The position numbers and the translations under genes were made by a program. The notes beneath the pieces were generated by a model. That model did no database searches. It had not been told where the DNA came from and worked only from the letters and a program-made list of their open reading frames with translations. Below, in pieces: positions 1-12,960 of a stretch of 64,000 bases of DNA. Location of the stretch: assembly GCA_947359465.1 (NCBI GenBank), contig OX375878.1:87208377-87272376 (forward strand), written 5' to 3'. Position 1 is the stretch's first letter, and each line of letters begins with the position of its first letter. The stretch comes from Metellina segmentata. Its lineage: Eukaryota > Arthropoda > Arachnida > Araneae > Tetragnathidae.

Positions 1-57
1 CACACTCGAGACAGGAGGGCGAGAGGCTTTAGCGAGGTCTAGACTGAATTGTATTCA

Positions 58-620
58 GAGCACATAGGAAGTGCTTGTAATTCAATTCGATCTTCATTGA
101 ATTCAAATGTCCATTGCGAAGCCTAGAGACAACAGTCTGATCTTTTCTGCTGCTGCTCATTTTACCCAAGGGATGTACTGCAGATATGCAAGTCATGAGT
201 ACATAGGAAAGTATTTTCACGCAATTCGATCTTCATTGGCTTCAAATGTCCACTGCAAAGCCCAGAAACAGCAGTCTGATCTTTTCTGCTGCTGCCCTTT
301 TTACCCAAGAGATGTACTACAGATATGCAAGTCATGAGTACATAGGAAAGTACTTTCAAGCAATTCGATTTTCATTGGATTCAAATGTCCACTGCAAAGC
401 CCAGAAACAGCAGTCTGATCTTTTCTGCTGCTGCCCATTTTACCCAAGGGATGTACTGCAGATATGCAAGTCATGAGTACATAGGAAAGTATTTTCACGC
501 AATTCGATCTTCATTGGCTTCAAATGTCCACTGCAAAGCCTAGAGACAGCAGTCTGGTTGCTGCTGCCCATTTTACCCAGGGAAGCACCGGGCTGACTGC
601 AGGAGTAGCAGTCATGGGTC
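58..620. repeat. 139-bp tandem array, four copies
   Basis: Four head-to-tail copies begin near 58, 197, 336 and 475, marked by a recurring GAG-TACATAGGAAAG start and an ATTCGATCTTCATTG core at 85, 224, 363 and 502, an exact 139-bp period. Copies 2 and 3 are nearly identical. Copy 1 and the end of copy 4 (after about 585) are diverged, as expected at array edges. The period is not a multiple of three, so the short ORFs on both strands are repeat by-products. The array may extend past the left edge of the window in degenerate form. Confidence 0.9.
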
Positions 621-2817
621 GTAGGTGACCTCCAAAAAAATTCTGCCCATACTCTCTCTCTCTCTCTTTAATTTCGGCAGCAATATTTTTCTTATGTATG
701 TCTGACATAAGCTGCTGATGCATATATACCACCCTCTTTAACCAAAAGATCGTCAGTTTCATTCCCTTTCAGATCAACATATAAAGGAATTCATTGAAGA
801 TGTAAATGAGAAAGATGTTCTTGAAAAGATTGTTCTCAATGTAAAAAGAGGCTGTTTACTAATATACTTGTAAAGTGTACAAGCAAATTATATCTCAAAT
901 GTTTTTCTGTCCTTAAACTCAAATATATCTGTGTCATTAAATTTTTATTTCTGTTGTTCAGAATACCTATCATTTTATAATTCGTATGTCTAATCAGCCC
1001 TCATGTAGCAAATAATGGCCTTAGAGTGAGAAATCAAATAATTACATAAATAATTGCTGTATATTTTGGTAATAATCTAATTAAAATTAAAGCCACATTC
1101 TCTTGCTTATAGAATTTAGATTTACTTTTCCGTGCAGAATTCAACTTGAATAACATAACTGAAATTCCTGTTGAATTCTTCAGAGGATCTGGTGTGGATA
1201 GCCTGAAGTAAGCATTTAGGCCTTTTACATCAGTGTTTGAAGAATGTGTATCTATGTATCAAAATTTTCTATCCCACTTCAGATTAAAATAGGGGTGTAT
1301 GACCAACATAATTTCCTCGGTAATAGGCATACCCTGAGGAATACACAGTCACCTTATCATTCAAGAAAACTATTTGTTGGGTATTCTCTCTACCAGCCAT
1401 TAATAATTGTTAAACCACGAAATAATTGCTACTCTCATAGCATATTTTCCGTTTAATCTTTCGTTTTCACTTTTCACACCTCTGTTCTCATTCGCAATTT
1501 CGATTTTTAATGATTGATCCTTGAATAATGCATGAGCGTTTTCCCATTTGACCGAGGTGTCATGAATCCCCTGACATCGATTACTGCAAATGAATGTAGA
1601 AAACGATGATGTCAACACCTCGGTAATGCGTTGGTCTGATCTAAAAGACTCGAGTCCCATTACTCAAGTAAACTGAAAGGAAACGCCGACCCCAATTACA
1701 TACTCGTAAGGGTTTAGGAAGTGAAATACGTTTGGGGGTCTTGGTTTTTTCATGAATCATGAGCTATTTAGGATGAAGCCTTCGCGAAGTAAGGATGGTT
1801 TGCGCATGTAGTTTGCGACGATTTCCATAATCGGAAATTGCGCAGGAAAAGTGTCACTTGCTGTCGAAACCTGTTGCGTACGCTTTGTTCGTGTGCGGTC
1901 CTATGCGGATTAAAAGCATCGTCGAAAAAAGAATTAAATATGCAACGGCAAGATCGCTGATCTAATGTACGCTAGTTCATAGGGGTAAAACATTTTTTTG
2001 GGATATTTCGGCTGCAATTAAAAAAATACTTTGATGTCATAAAATTGGTATCAGTGGAACATCTTGTTGAGTTTGTGAGAAACGCAGCCATTATCATTAA
2101 AAAACTCTAATAATACAGTAGTATATGTACTCAATTCTATGAAGTACTTTTCTGGTAGACAAAGTTTCGCTTATCTTTCACAAGTTTTGTGCTAAAAGCT
2201 CTAAAAAAAGACTGCTAAACTCGCTGCATTATATTTTTGAGATTGGCATTCTATTTTTTTTTTTGGGGGGGGGGGGAAGGTAGGTTCTTATGTTCTTATG
2301 CTACAGTATTTTATCGTGTCATTTGTTTAAATCATGCTGATGTTTTCTGCTTTTAAGATAATGTTGATAAATGAAAACTTATTTAAAATACAGTATGTAT
2401 TAAGTCACCTTACGTTTGAGCCCGTTTCGGCTCAAAAGTAACGATTTGAAAATGACACAGTAAAATCCTGTATTGTGTAATGAAAACATTAAAAATGGTA
2501 TGAATAATTTATATCACATGTATATTAGATATTACCATTAACCAGTTACAAATGTACAGAAACTGTGCTAAATAAACACGGGTACAGTTAAATAAGAAGA
2601 CAAATCGCATTATTAAATTCCTAAGGTATGCTAGTTTTAAAGGGGTTACATTTGAAAGCAAGTCATCATTACTACGTTAAAATCTAACAAATTAAGGAAA
2701 TTTAAAAGAAGAAACTGCACTATCCTCTTACTAAATTAAGGCAAACCTCAAAAACGTTCCAACCTATATTCCCGATCTGTTAACAGACCGTGTGTTAATT
2801 TGCTAAATTATTAATTA
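621..2817. other. AT-rich interval, no gene recognised
   Basis: About 2.2 kb of mostly AT-rich sequence. A short CT run lies at 655-668 and a poly-T/poly-G junction near 2250-2277. A 10-bp perfect inverted repeat (ACCGAGGTGT at 1551-1560, its complement at 1615-1624) encloses 54 bp. A minus-strand ORF at 1400-1660 has no recognisable motif. I see no gene. Confidence 0.5.
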
Positions 2818-3458
2818 CTAGGGGGCCCGCCCCCTGCTCGCTAAAGCTCGCCAACCCCCGGAGGATTGCAAGGCAATCCTCATTGGTTCGCTACGCGAAC
2901 CTATGCTCGCTTCGCTCGCATCAATGAAGACGTGCGTCCTAGCAGAAAGAATTGTTTACAAAATATGATATACAAAAAAAAAATATTTTTCAAATCTAAA
3001 TTTGCTGTATTACAGAAAATATGTATACAATACCCTGAAATCAGAATTCAAATGAAAACTTTGTGCAAATTTTGACTCGAAATGTGAGCGTTGCTTTGGA
3101 AATTGAATACCCAGCATGTTGTTTGTGTGTACATTTCCATAAAGCTCTCTTGAGTCACCCACATTCAGTTTGTTGTCGAAAGTTATAGTGCAATCGTCTT
3201 GTTGAACTATAATTGTTGGCCCTGAAAAGGACCGTTTTTTAAATGGCCCTGAAATGATCCTCCGCTTTCTTTGATTTGTAATTTTAAACTGCAACAGCTC
3301 GACTAATATTCTTTTTTTTTCAATAAAATTTCATCCGATAACGGTATACACTCAATTGAGGCGATTTCGTGGTAAACAAACAATCGTACAATGTTGCCAA
3401 AACGCGATAACAAATAACGTCTTTTTTGCGTGCCACGTAAGAGAATTATATATATAGA
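2818..3458 (-). mobile_element. Non-autonomous Helitron, complete, 641 bp
   Basis: Read on the minus strand, the element starts with TC followed by TATATATATAATTCTC. It ends in a GC-rich block rich in short inverted repeats and then CTAG. It is flanked by A on the 5' side and T on the 3' side, the AT target expected for Helitrons. No Rep/helicase coding is present, so mobility would need proteins from elsewhere. A second copy lies at 56720-57335 with the same termini. The GC-rich 3' terminus stands out sharply from the AT-rich interior. Confidence 0.85.
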
Positions 3459-3559
3459 TGTTAATCTGCTTTTACTAGACATAATCACAATCAGGTAGAT
3501 TTTTATACATTTAAAAATTTATTTTAAATTAATATTCAAGTGTTTAAACTTTTATAATA

Positions 3560-3605
3560 CTAGGGGTCTCCAGCCCCTGCTCACCAACCCCCGGGGGTTA
3601 ACTTT
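3560..3605 (-). mobile_element. Helitron 3' terminus, truncated
   Basis: A second CTAG plus GC-rich hairpin block, similar to the 3' end of the neighbouring Helitron, sits about 100 bp beyond that element. No matching TC-type 5' end was found before the next repeat, so only the terminus is called. It may be an older, truncated insertion of a related family. Confidence 0.5.
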
Positions 3606-3823
3606 TTTAAACTTTTTTTTTAATATAGAGAGAAACATCTCAAATTTTGCCGCCCTTGAATTCGTCGCTCGAGGCTTTAGACTGCTCGGCCTATTTAAAA
3701 ATTCGGACCTGAACTTGCTGGAAAAGTTGTCAATCCTTTAAATTAAAATTGAATTCTAAATTCCATTCATAAACCAATAAATACTCCAAATTAAGATTTC
3801 AAGCAATTTCAAACGTATTATAG

Positions 3824-4381
3824 CAGCGGTCCTCGAAGTTAGAACCACGAATTAATTTCATGCAGCGGGCAGAAAGCATTCAATATTTCACTAGTCAAAA
3901 TAGAGAACTTTAAAGAAAAAACAAATATTCCATTATTTGCTCTGATTTTTTTTTAATTGCAAAAAGCATTGTTATGTTCTAAAAAATTTTATTAAAAATG
4001 TTTACATATTCTAAAAATAAGCAAATGAATTTGCAACTAAGGAAGTATTTCCCTGGAACTTTTGATCGTGATCGGTTGCAATACCGCTAAAAAATAACAG
4101 TCTTGTTTTATGCCTGGAAAGACTGCTATATAATACGCTTCTGCATCAAATTGCTCTTTATAGGAGTTTCCAGTTGTAGCAATTTTTCAGCATGCAATAG
4201 CTTGTTATATTTAGTCTTTCTACACAATAAACTAACTAGAATTCTACTTTTTAAAAATTATGCGGGTTTTACAGCCGGGGATGCATTTGTGGATGCCTTA
4301 TATAATTTTATAATCGCAAAGGGTGCAAAGAAAATTTTAATTTTTAAGGGGGTCCTTGGACAAAAAGTTTGGGAACCACTT
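3824..4381. mobile_element. Decayed non-autonomous hAT, about 560 bp
   Basis: The left end reads CAGCGGTCCTCGAAGTT and the right end AAGTTTGGGAACCACTT. These are degenerate forms of the Charlie-type hAT termini (CAGTGG at one end, CCACTG at the other). The flanks share TATTA but the 8-bp duplication is no longer exact. A 94-residue ORF at 4103-4387 runs through the right terminus and shows no transposase motif. Identification rests on the termini alone. Confidence 0.55.
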
Positions 4382-4860
4382 TATTAGTCCTCTTCCCCCT
4401 AACTTCGAAACGTCTCTCTCGCAACGAACAATTCCGTTGATTTAAGAGAGTGGGGTAGGGAGCTCACGAACACAAAAACGCAGCCAAATAAATACGACTA
4501 CTTAGACGAAGTCATCTGCTCTTGCCGATCCCTCGATATCCAGCTGCAAGGGGTTCCCCAGGATCAAGACGTCACTTTTTTTCAAGGTTAAAACGCCGAA
4601 ATGGTGCCGTAAAGTATATAAACAAACAGTTTCGGTTACACAGCTTGGAGAGTTTTCCGAGGGATTATGAAGTTATATTCCATCGGTCGAGCCACGTGTG
4701 AAGGCAAGACAAAGACACAATGGGCAATAGAGAGGCGGGTTGTCCACACATCAGCCGGCAGCTTGAAAAGCGCATCAAGATGGGATGTCTTTATAAGTCA
4801 AGATTAGGTTAGACCCACATGTCTGTCCGGAGGGTAATCGACCACAAAATGGAGTGGAAG
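4382..4860. promoter_or_regulatory. GC-richer block with clustered factor-like motifs
   Basis: Roughly 480 bp that is less AT-rich than its surroundings and free of recognised repeats. It contains a CRE-like GACGTCAC near 4568, a TATAAA-like run near 4616-4622, an E-box CACGTG near 4694 and an ACAATGG SOX-like word near 4718. Each motif is short and could occur by chance. The cluster and the composition shift are the only reasons to flag it. No ORF of note overlaps it. Confidence 0.25.
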
Positions 4861-6700
4861 GGGTTTATTCTGTGGACCTCTATTTGGACAGAAGGAAATT
4901 GATAAGGTTTACAGAGCTCTCTGTCTGGAGTTTAAGAATTGCCAGGCTACCATTCTAAAGCGAGTTTAGTAAAATCTCTTCCCAGATTCAAACATTTTAC
5001 TGACGATCCAAGCACTTCTTTGACGAAGGTTTATGTTCAGAAGCAAGAACGGCACTTTATTCGTTTGAGAAATTAAATTAGTTATACTAACAATCGTACA
5101 GTTAAGCTATTTATACCAGCAGCTTGAATCCATCTTTGTCATTTAAAAACATCCTCTTTTCTGAAAACGATTCCATTATCTGTGCATGTTAAACATTTTG
5201 AAAAAATATTTTCCTCGTGAATAAATGTTACTTTCTGTCGCCTTTACCTTGGAATGAATTATTCTGGTTAAATTAATATTAATTTCTTTTTTGATTATTT
5301 TAAAAGGTTGATACAAGTTAAAGTTTATATTTGCTCAAAGTCGCTTAGGTAAGTAAATAAATTTTACCTAGTGCAAGAACAAAGAATCTAAAGACGTTTC
5401 TTAAAGTTAAAAAATCATGCTATCCTGTATACGAGGTTTACACACTGTCATAATAATTTCACTTGACAAGATGCAGTAATCCAGGTTTAGTTTTGATTTT
5501 TAGTATAATTTGAGAAAAAAAAGTATAATTAACATAACTATTTTACAGTAACGAATTATTTATTTTCTCGGACTAGAATGTAAAATAACAAATGTAATTA
5601 ACTCTGCGATTTGTTTTTTGATTATAACCACTGTAATGGTGAATACATACAGTCGGCATAACATTTGTGCGTGTTCTTGATTTGAATTATGTTTAAATAA
5701 CTACTCGCTGTATCCCTTATTCATTCTTCTAAAGTTAAAAATTTTTTCGAAACAACTAAATTTTCAAATTGTAAAATTAAAATTTTAGGGAAATGTCTTT
5801 TAAATTATGAGAATCAAGATAGACGTTCTTACAGCTGAAATTCTACATTTCAAAGTTTCACACGGACATATTATCCTTTCCATTTGTTAATGGTCAACCC
5901 TTCACAATGGTTCTGAATGCTCATTCCTTAATCACGATCATATTACTCTTTTAACATCAAGACTGCACTAGTATAATTTTCTATTTAAACACTCATACAT
6001 ATCTTTTCTTTTAAAAATGATCGTTAAATACATTTTATTTTCACCATCTTAAAATTTATTTCCACATCCATAAATCATCTTTTTCTTACGGATCGATAAA
6101 TTACCATAGAAAATCGCACCGGCAAATATCTTAGGGTAACGTATTAACGGATTCCTTTGAGCTTTTTATTCGACACATAATAAAGTCTAAAAAAAGTGTC
6201 ACAACACAGCTTTTCTTAAGTCAACTGAGCACACAATAAGGGGCCAACTGTGTTCACATCCCTTTCGGGCAAACCGCTTTTGAAAGTTAAGTAAAGAGGG
6301 GAATAAAAAAAAGTCTTGCGTGAAACCTTTATAAGTAATTCTATGGGACTTGCAGAAAAAGGCGGTGAAATGAATTATGTGGAGCCTTAGGATGAAATCA
6401 TCAAAAAAGTTCAGAAATGTTTAAATTAGTTATCTGTCCTTATCAATATTATCTTGTCTTGTAATGCTAATAAAGTCACCAGATAGATACATAGAAACAA
6501 TTTATAAAATCAACTGTAAAATTCTCTTAAACTTTGAAACATTCAAACATTAAAAAATGGTATAAGTTTCTGTGTTACTTTATGTAATTTAATACGCTAA
6601 CCGACTAATTTGTTTTTAAATATTTACCATAGATTCGTGTAAATTGTTTCTTAAAGTACTGTTTCTTGAGAGTGAAAAATGAAGTTGATTCTATTTTATA
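4861..6700. other. AT-rich interval, nothing recognised
   Basis: About 1.8 kb of AT-rich sequence with many stop codons in all frames and no repeat that I matched elsewhere in the window. No gene, RNA or element is supported. Confidence 0.5.
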
Positions 6701-6701
6701 A

Positions 6702-6812
6702 CGCATGGCCATATTTGGCCATGGTGTGGCAAACAACGCCAAGCAAGTGGACATACACATACAGGGGAAGTTTTACTGACACATAAAGGATAAAAGCATC
6801 CAGGGAAGAATT
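6702..6812 (-). mobile_element. SINE-like tail fragment (GGCCATATTTGGCCA family)
   Basis: Contains GGCCATATTTGGCCATGGTG followed by a stretch that matches, with substitutions, the segment at 15095-15215. The same core in the opposite orientation occurs at 39150-39190, 41871-41928 and 51330-51365. No tRNA-like head is present here, so this is a truncated copy of a dispersed retroelement. Confidence 0.5.
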
Positions 6813-7860
6813 GAGACATTTTCCATATGTCCAGCACAAAAATCAAGGGTATTGGTAAGTATATTTAAATTGAAGTAAATTTAGATTTTAAGTTAATAGT
6901 CTTATTATCTTGACTGTGAAGTTACTTTGTAAAGATTTTATAGTTATGATACTCAGGTGTATTTGTCAAATTTTATCAAATTGCTTTCTGTAATAATATC
7001 AAAGTAAATTTATTAGTATTCAACTGACAGTAAAAAGGCACCACTTAATCAACAATTTGTCGGAAAAGCATACTATCATCTAGAGAATCATTACGTATTA
7101 GTTAGCAAAGGTCAAATAAATTACCAAACTTGGAGATACTACCATTTTGATCATAAGTGCATTCATACTTTAAATGCAAACGCAAGTATTTATGCATTTA
7201 TTCAGAGGAATCTGCTTAGACGACAGAGAAGGTACGAAAATAACAGAAAGAAAATGCACAAAACTCTCAGAAATAAAGCGTACTCAATATGAAATTCCAA
7301 AAACAAAATTATCGTTTTTAAAAATCAATGATAAAACTTTCAAAAACTTTCTGTGTGATCTTCGAAAGTGAAAAACTGACTGAGGTAAAATATTTCTTTA
7401 AAAAAATTTTTACGTGTGTCATATGAATATTTTATTTTATAAACAGTCGAGAGCAGTTACTACTATGCAAGGAATTATAAAAATATTTTAATTCGAAGGA
7501 AGTTCTGGTTTCTTAAGAGAAAATCGAACATTTAAAGATAAATATTAACTGTAATTTTATTTTGAAAAGGAAAAAAGGTTTAACAATTTCAAAACGTTAC
7601 AAAAATATACAATTTTTTGCTCAGTATTTAACCGGGAGTAACATTAAGTCAAATAATGTTCCGTCAGACATTGACTGAATCAGTTGAACCCTGTCGTTCC
7701 AAGTTCTCCCGTTATACACAGTTCATTCTGACACAGGAATGATGAACTGCATGCAATTCCCTTTGACAAATGAGCATATAAATATCGACGCTTACGAGGT
7801 CCGTTACACAGAGCCCTGTTAGAGAACGGAAATCATTCTTAGCCTGTCTTATTACGATTC
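6813..7860. other. AT-rich interval, nothing recognised
   Basis: About 1 kb of AT-rich sequence. A 65-codon plus-strand ORF (7174-7371) is lysine-rich, reflecting A-rich DNA, and has no family signature. Confidence 0.45.
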
Positions 7861-8290
7861 CATTTTGCTGCCCGAACGTCATTGCAAACGGCTCTTCCGC
7901 CATAACACATTACCATCATTATGTAATTGCCCCACACCGCCTACTAGAAAACTTCAATTAAAACGTCTTTACGCGTCCAGAGCTACGGCATGCATCACGT
8001 CTTTCGCAGAGCAGAGCAGCTGCCCCGAGGTTTTTTGTCCACCATCTGCAGAAAGGCCGGGGCAAAAAGCTGCACGCCCTCCGCTTTGTCTTGATCGGGG
8101 GATAGAAAGGGGGCCTGATAAAGGAATAAAAATATATTGGGGAAAAAAGGCCCATGTAGTGTGTGGATGGAAAAAAAGAGACGCGGTCTACCGCGCATGC
8201 TTATAACAGGCATCAGTTGCAGGTGGGTTTGTGTGCGTATATGGATGCGCGTGTCCGAGTTTTGGTGTGCACAATCTTTCGATATGGACG
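7861..8290. other. GC-richer island of unknown role
   Basis: About 430 bp with clearly higher GC than the flanks and no match to the repeat families seen elsewhere in the window. Several ORFs of 60-113 codons overlap it on both strands, which is what higher GC produces by chance. The longest (plus, 7865-8206) has basic and proline-rich composition and no recognisable domain. It could be a conserved noncoding element, a promoter or UTR exon, or an old insertion. I cannot decide from sequence alone. Confidence 0.3.
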
Positions 8291-8592
8291 AAATAACCCA
8301 GAATCCATATCCAGGATTGAATTGACGGAATATTGGAAATTATCATAGATGCATTCTACTATTTTGGTAAAAATTCCAACTACAGCAGACTCGAACATAG
8401 AATCTAAGCTCAAGTTCCTTGATGCTGGTCTCGTTACTCGCATGTCCTACCATATTTACATCTATATATAATGATTGTAAGCAACGATATGCATATTTCA
8501 TAAATCCAAATGAAATAAAATTAGTCACAAATATTTAACACACATTACATTTTTCATTGTACATTTTCAAATGTACTGTTACTGGTGAAAAT

Positions 8593-8890
8593 TTACGTCG
8601 TACTAAAGCAGCATAAGCAAAGGTCCTGGATGAATCTCGAAGTGAAGAGATCCGAGGACAACACCTCGTAATTTTGAACCACGGTCAGATGGCACCTCAG
8701 TGTCCAAACTAGAGAACCATGCCAACGTGAAGACATTTGAGATCACGACAGATTTAGCGTCCCTCAGCCTCGACGTAACACGATGGCCTTTGGTTGTAAC
8801 CAGTTTCAAACTTGACACCCTCCGGTTGCTAATAATCACGACTCTACCCACTTGGGCAACCGTTACCCCACTGTTACTGGGTGTCGATTC
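8593..8890 (-). mobile_element. Diverged SINE copy, minus strand
   Basis: Carries, in reverse complement and with substitutions, the body of the SINE at 9483-9811. The matching pieces are the GATCCGAGGACAACACCTCG block, the AATTTTGAACCACGGTCAGA block and a degraded CACGACAGATTTA block. The tRNA-like head is not clearly preserved. It is older than the 9.5-kb copy. Confidence 0.7.
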
Positions 8891-8895
8891 TTATT

Positions 8896-9468
8896 TTCAA
8901 TAAAGATATGGTAAAAAGTTAGTCATGTTACCACAATTAGATTCTGAGCGTTCATTTCAATTGCATTGCATTCCTTTGTCCAACTCCGATTCCATGTTTT
9001 TCACCTTTAAACCTATTTTTAGCTCTGCTTTTCTTTCTGCTAAAAAACTTCTATTTTCCAGGTATCTCATTGCCCTCTGTTAGACTGATGAAGAACTTCA
9101 TTACAGCGGCAAATTGATTGAAATGTAAACAAAGCGTTTCCACAGTAGGTATCTTCAACAAGGATGGTTATTACGGAGTATATCATTTGGTCCTAAAAGC
9201 AATAGTCGTGTAAACGGTTTGCACAGGAAAAAACATGCGATCGGCCTTCATGCTTTTGGAATGGCAACCCTTTTAACAAGCTTTCCCACTTTTTCAAAAA
9301 TTGACCGATCCAAAGTCGACTGTTATCTAGTCGAACGATGACAATCTTGAGATTTTGCTTATGTGAAAAGCATTTGATCCTAAGAACAGAAAATTTTCCC
9401 GAATGATATCTCAATACTTTTGTACTAAAGTACATTACCTACTTCTCAAAATAACGAACAAATTTTAT
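8896..9468. other. Unassigned interval between two SINEs
   Basis: No gene or repeat recognised. A minus-strand 80-codon ORF (9193-9435) shows no motif. Confidence 0.4.
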
Positions 9469-9482
9469 CCTCTAACCGCTAA

Positions 9483-9811
9483 TAGCCGACCAACCGGTAT
9501 AGTGGTTAAAGTGTTAGCCTCTAGATCGGAAGGTTCCTGGTTCGAATCCGGGTCCGGGCATGGATGTTTGTAAACGTATGGTGTAGAGGCGGCTGGTGCA
9601 CCTTAAATCTGTCGTGGCCGAAAGTCCTCACGTTGGGTTGGCGTGGAAGTTTGGAGAGTGGGGTGCCAGCTCAGATGTTGCTTCGTCATCTGACCGAGGT
9701 TCAAAATTACGAGGTGTTGTCCTCGGATCTTTCCCTTAAGGGACTGATCCCGGACAGTCGTCAATAGCCCGTTGTGTTGCTCTAGTACGACGTTAACTGA
9801 AATTACCATTA
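9483..9811 (+). mobile_element. tRNA-headed SINE, full length, young
   Basis: The head resembles a tRNA, with an A-box region around TATAGTGGTTAAAGTGTTAG and a B box GGTTCGAATCC at 9539-9549, an internal RNA polymerase III promoter. A body of about 250 bp follows, ending in ATTACCATTA. It is flanked by a perfect 14-bp target duplication CCTCTAACCGCTAA (9469-9482 and 9812-9825), the mark of LINE-driven insertion. It differs at roughly ten positions from the copy at 61358-61687 by eye, so both look recent. The overlapping ORFs are not genes. Confidence 0.95.
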
Positions 9812-9825
9812 CCTCTAACCGCTAA

Positions 9826-10740
9826 ACATGTTTAATTTCTTTGTAAGTTGGAAAAGAAAACCCTTAATTTCCTTCTCTTAAAAGGTTTATATGGAAGTCA
9901 TCGTCTAAAAACTGTACCTATGCTTTGTAAACATGGACTGATTATATTTCCTTGAGACAAAAACGAGACGGGGCTATGTAATATTCCATATTCATGAAAG
10001 ATAGGTAAAAAAGTTTTTTACGTAAACATATTGAATTTATTATTCTTCAATGACAATACCCATACAAAAATTTAGATAGAAGAGGAGAATAATATGAATA
10101 TTTCTCCAATGAAATAATCTTGCGCATCAAATTTCAGTTTAACAATAATTTATCATAAAGTATCTCACACTCCATTTCACTGTTTTGTCTTACAACTAAC
10201 ATGACACTCAATGTGTCAACACATACGATTAGTTATGAATTATTCGATTGACCATTATATAAAAGTATATTCATAGTTTTTATTTAAAACATTATAAAAT
10301 TGGTATTTATATTAAAACGACAGAGCGACCGGGAAGTATGAATAAAACGGTACGTAGTCTATATAGGAAAAGAGTGTATTTCACCCAAATAACTCCTGTT
10401 TGTCTGGGAATGGTCTCCCCCAAAGATCGATTTCTGTAGAGTTGTCACTCAAAGCGTGGCTGAATGAAAAAAACTCTGATACTGGGAACAGCAGATATTC
10501 GCAGTTACTTAATTCGTTTCGCTATTGAAGTTGAGATTGACGTTGCTGAGGAACTTTTGACCTCCACGCGTAGAAATACAGCTGTATTGCTTGTAATTGC
10601 TAGGCGTGAATCAACGGTCAGACGCAGCAACTATAGAATGAAGTGCGGTAAACAGTTCTGTTCTTTTGTCTGTTGTCAACCAATCTATTCTTCCACATGC
10701 AGTAAAAATTATTCATTTGTTCCACGAATGTTTGCATCGA
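9826..10740. other. Unassigned AT-rich interval
   Basis: No repeat recognised. A 93-codon plus-strand ORF (10464-10745) runs into the following TA tract. It contains no motif I can name and is likely chance. Confidence 0.4.
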
Positions 10741-10745
10741 GATAA

Positions 10746-10746
<1 letters not shown>

Positions 10747-10785
<39 letters not shown>
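10747..10785. repeat. (TA)n microsatellite
   Basis: An uninterrupted alternating AT tract of about 38 bp. Confidence 0.95.
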
Positions 10786-10787
<2 letters not shown>

Positions 10788-10923
10788 TTAATACAAATAG
10801 AATCCTTAAACCGTTTAATTCTTTCTTGGAGGTTAATATACCCTTTAGCGATTTAAACTCTACAAGTCATAATTTCAGTTTTTTTCAATGAAATGTTTCG
10901 TTTCTTCAACTCAACTAACTGCA

Positions 10924-10924
<1 letters not shown>

Positions 10925-10956
<32 letters not shown>

Positions 10957-10963
10957 TTTTTTT
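10925..10963. repeat. (GT)n followed by poly-T
   Basis: A short GT run followed directly by about 23 T residues. A degraded A-tail of a minus-strand retroelement is possible, but no body was recognised next to it. Confidence 0.8.
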
Positions 10964-12960
10964 GCAATTTTGGGATTAGATAATTTTGTTTTCTGTAATT
11001 CAGCATTTTTCTGTAGCTAAGCAATTAAATAGATGGATGAACATTTGCAATCAAGTACCAGTTCTTTCAAATAAATATATTTGTTTAATTTCACAGTTCT
11101 TCTTGCCTCAACTTATAAACTCGCATGAACTTATTTTAAATTCGGAAACGTATTTTTTTAATACTCAGGGAGAAGCCATGCAAACAAAAACAGTTTCGCA
11201 AGGCAAACAAAAACAGTGACTAGTTTAAATGTATTGCTTCTCTTTAAGTATTTCATGCGAAACAATACAATTCAAAAATAGTTAGAAGCTTTTCCGAACG
11301 ACTAAACGCAAATTTTCAAAAATATTAACACATTTTCATAGTTGAAAAAACTATTACGGAATCTTAGTTTCTCAACCATATTACTAGATATCCATACCCA
11401 TCCACATGTGAAAACAAAACTTAAATTTTGAAATTGACTTGATATTGAAGCTTAAAATCTATACTTATTAAATTAAACTTCGCAGACCGTGTTGTTAAAT
11501 TTAATTTATCGTTTTACATATCTACTTAGGCAGAAAAGGGGTCAATGTCCATTTTGCTAGTTTATGGTAGAAGCTGATTTAATTACTTTTAAAATTTTCA
11601 ATGCAGAGTAAAAATAAATACTTTCCAGTTTTTTATTTTTTTATAATCTATTGACACCTTAGGACATTGGCACTTTTTCTATTATTACTTTTATTACCTT
11701 GAAGTGATTTGTGAACTTAACTCAAAATCAACAAATTTGGACAAAGGGATTTTTGGATTAGTTGAGGGGTGGGTGTCCTTTTACTATAAAGCTGTGGTAA
11801 TATGTCAGTATAAATACTGCAATTTTAAAATAATCAATTTTAAATTTTATTTTGTTATACCAAAAAAAGCTCATTTTATAACTCGTAGAATTAGATAAAT
11901 GATTTGAGTGAAATTAAAGTCTCTAAAATAAAAACAACAAACTGCGTAACTTAGTCAATACAAAAATGTATTACTTTCAATCTTTGTTCATCTTTTTTCT
12001 CTGTTAACAAAAACCTATAGCATAAAAAACTTCTGATAGGCTGGTATCCAGGGATAAAAATATTCGTAAGATTAAAAATTACTTCAGTTACTTAAGATAT
12101 GATAAAATCAGTTCAACGTTAAAATTTTAAAAATTACACTCTAAACTAATATTTGAAATATTATTGGTTTTAAATATTGAACAAGATTAGTAATGAATAT
12201 TTTTTTTTTGCCTCGTGCGTTCATAAATTAATTCATTCTCTTAGCTACAACTTCATTCAAAGGATCTTACTTAAATTTATTTATTTCATTCATTTGAACA
12301 TAAGTTAATGGAAAATATATCAAAAACAAAAGTGAATTTTTAAAATTTGTGTTTCGTTTTCAATTTACTTTGGGTTATAAAATGTCGTCGACTTAGAAAA
12401 GAAAATCATTAACAGAGAAAAAAAATTTATAACACTGCCGATTATACACAATTAGTTTTTTTTTTAAGTCAAAAATAAAATTTATAAACAATTTGATAAC
12501 GTTGTATTTTCTTTCTAACAGAACACAATAAGGCAATTTATTTATCATCATCATGAAAACAATTAGTGTTAACAATGCCTATCCTAAAGGTTATGAGATA
12601 AAAATGTCAGTTAATGAGTTTCTGCTCTAAACCGATGATACCTGTATAAAAATCTGTGAAATATTATTCAGTTTATAATTTTTTTAAAACCTCTTTGTTA
12701 ATATCAGTTTCAATCAACAAATATATCAGTGATTATATTTGCTTCACTGTTGTATACATATTTAAATATTTTAACCACATTCATCAATGTTTTTAGTGAG
12801 TGCGTCTCTACTCCCTAGCTTAATCTGGTTGCATTAATTGTAAAAAAAAACCCGATTAAAATGCCAAAATTAAGCATCTAAAAGGAGTCATTATAAGTTA
12901 AACGTGCCGTAAAAAAGTCATTAAGTATTTTTGCAGCAGAGCATTAGAATTCCCTTAGCA
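10964..12960. other. AT-rich interval, nothing recognised
   Basis: Two kilobases of AT-rich sequence with short homopolymer runs. The ORFs here are short and K/N/F/I-rich. No element or gene is supported. Confidence 0.45.

Noticed and set aside
1551..1624. 10-bp inverted repeat as a MITE
   Set aside because: The arms are short, the element would be only 74 bp, and no target duplication or second copy is visible.
8163..8443. Overlapping ORFs on both strands in the GC-richer 8-kb block
   Set aside because: There are four overlapping frames with no motif. The composition alone explains their length.
9564..9809. Small ORFs over SINEs on both strands
   Set aside because: The same ORFs recur at every young SINE copy (for example 61438-61641) and follow the repeat. 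They are not independent genes.
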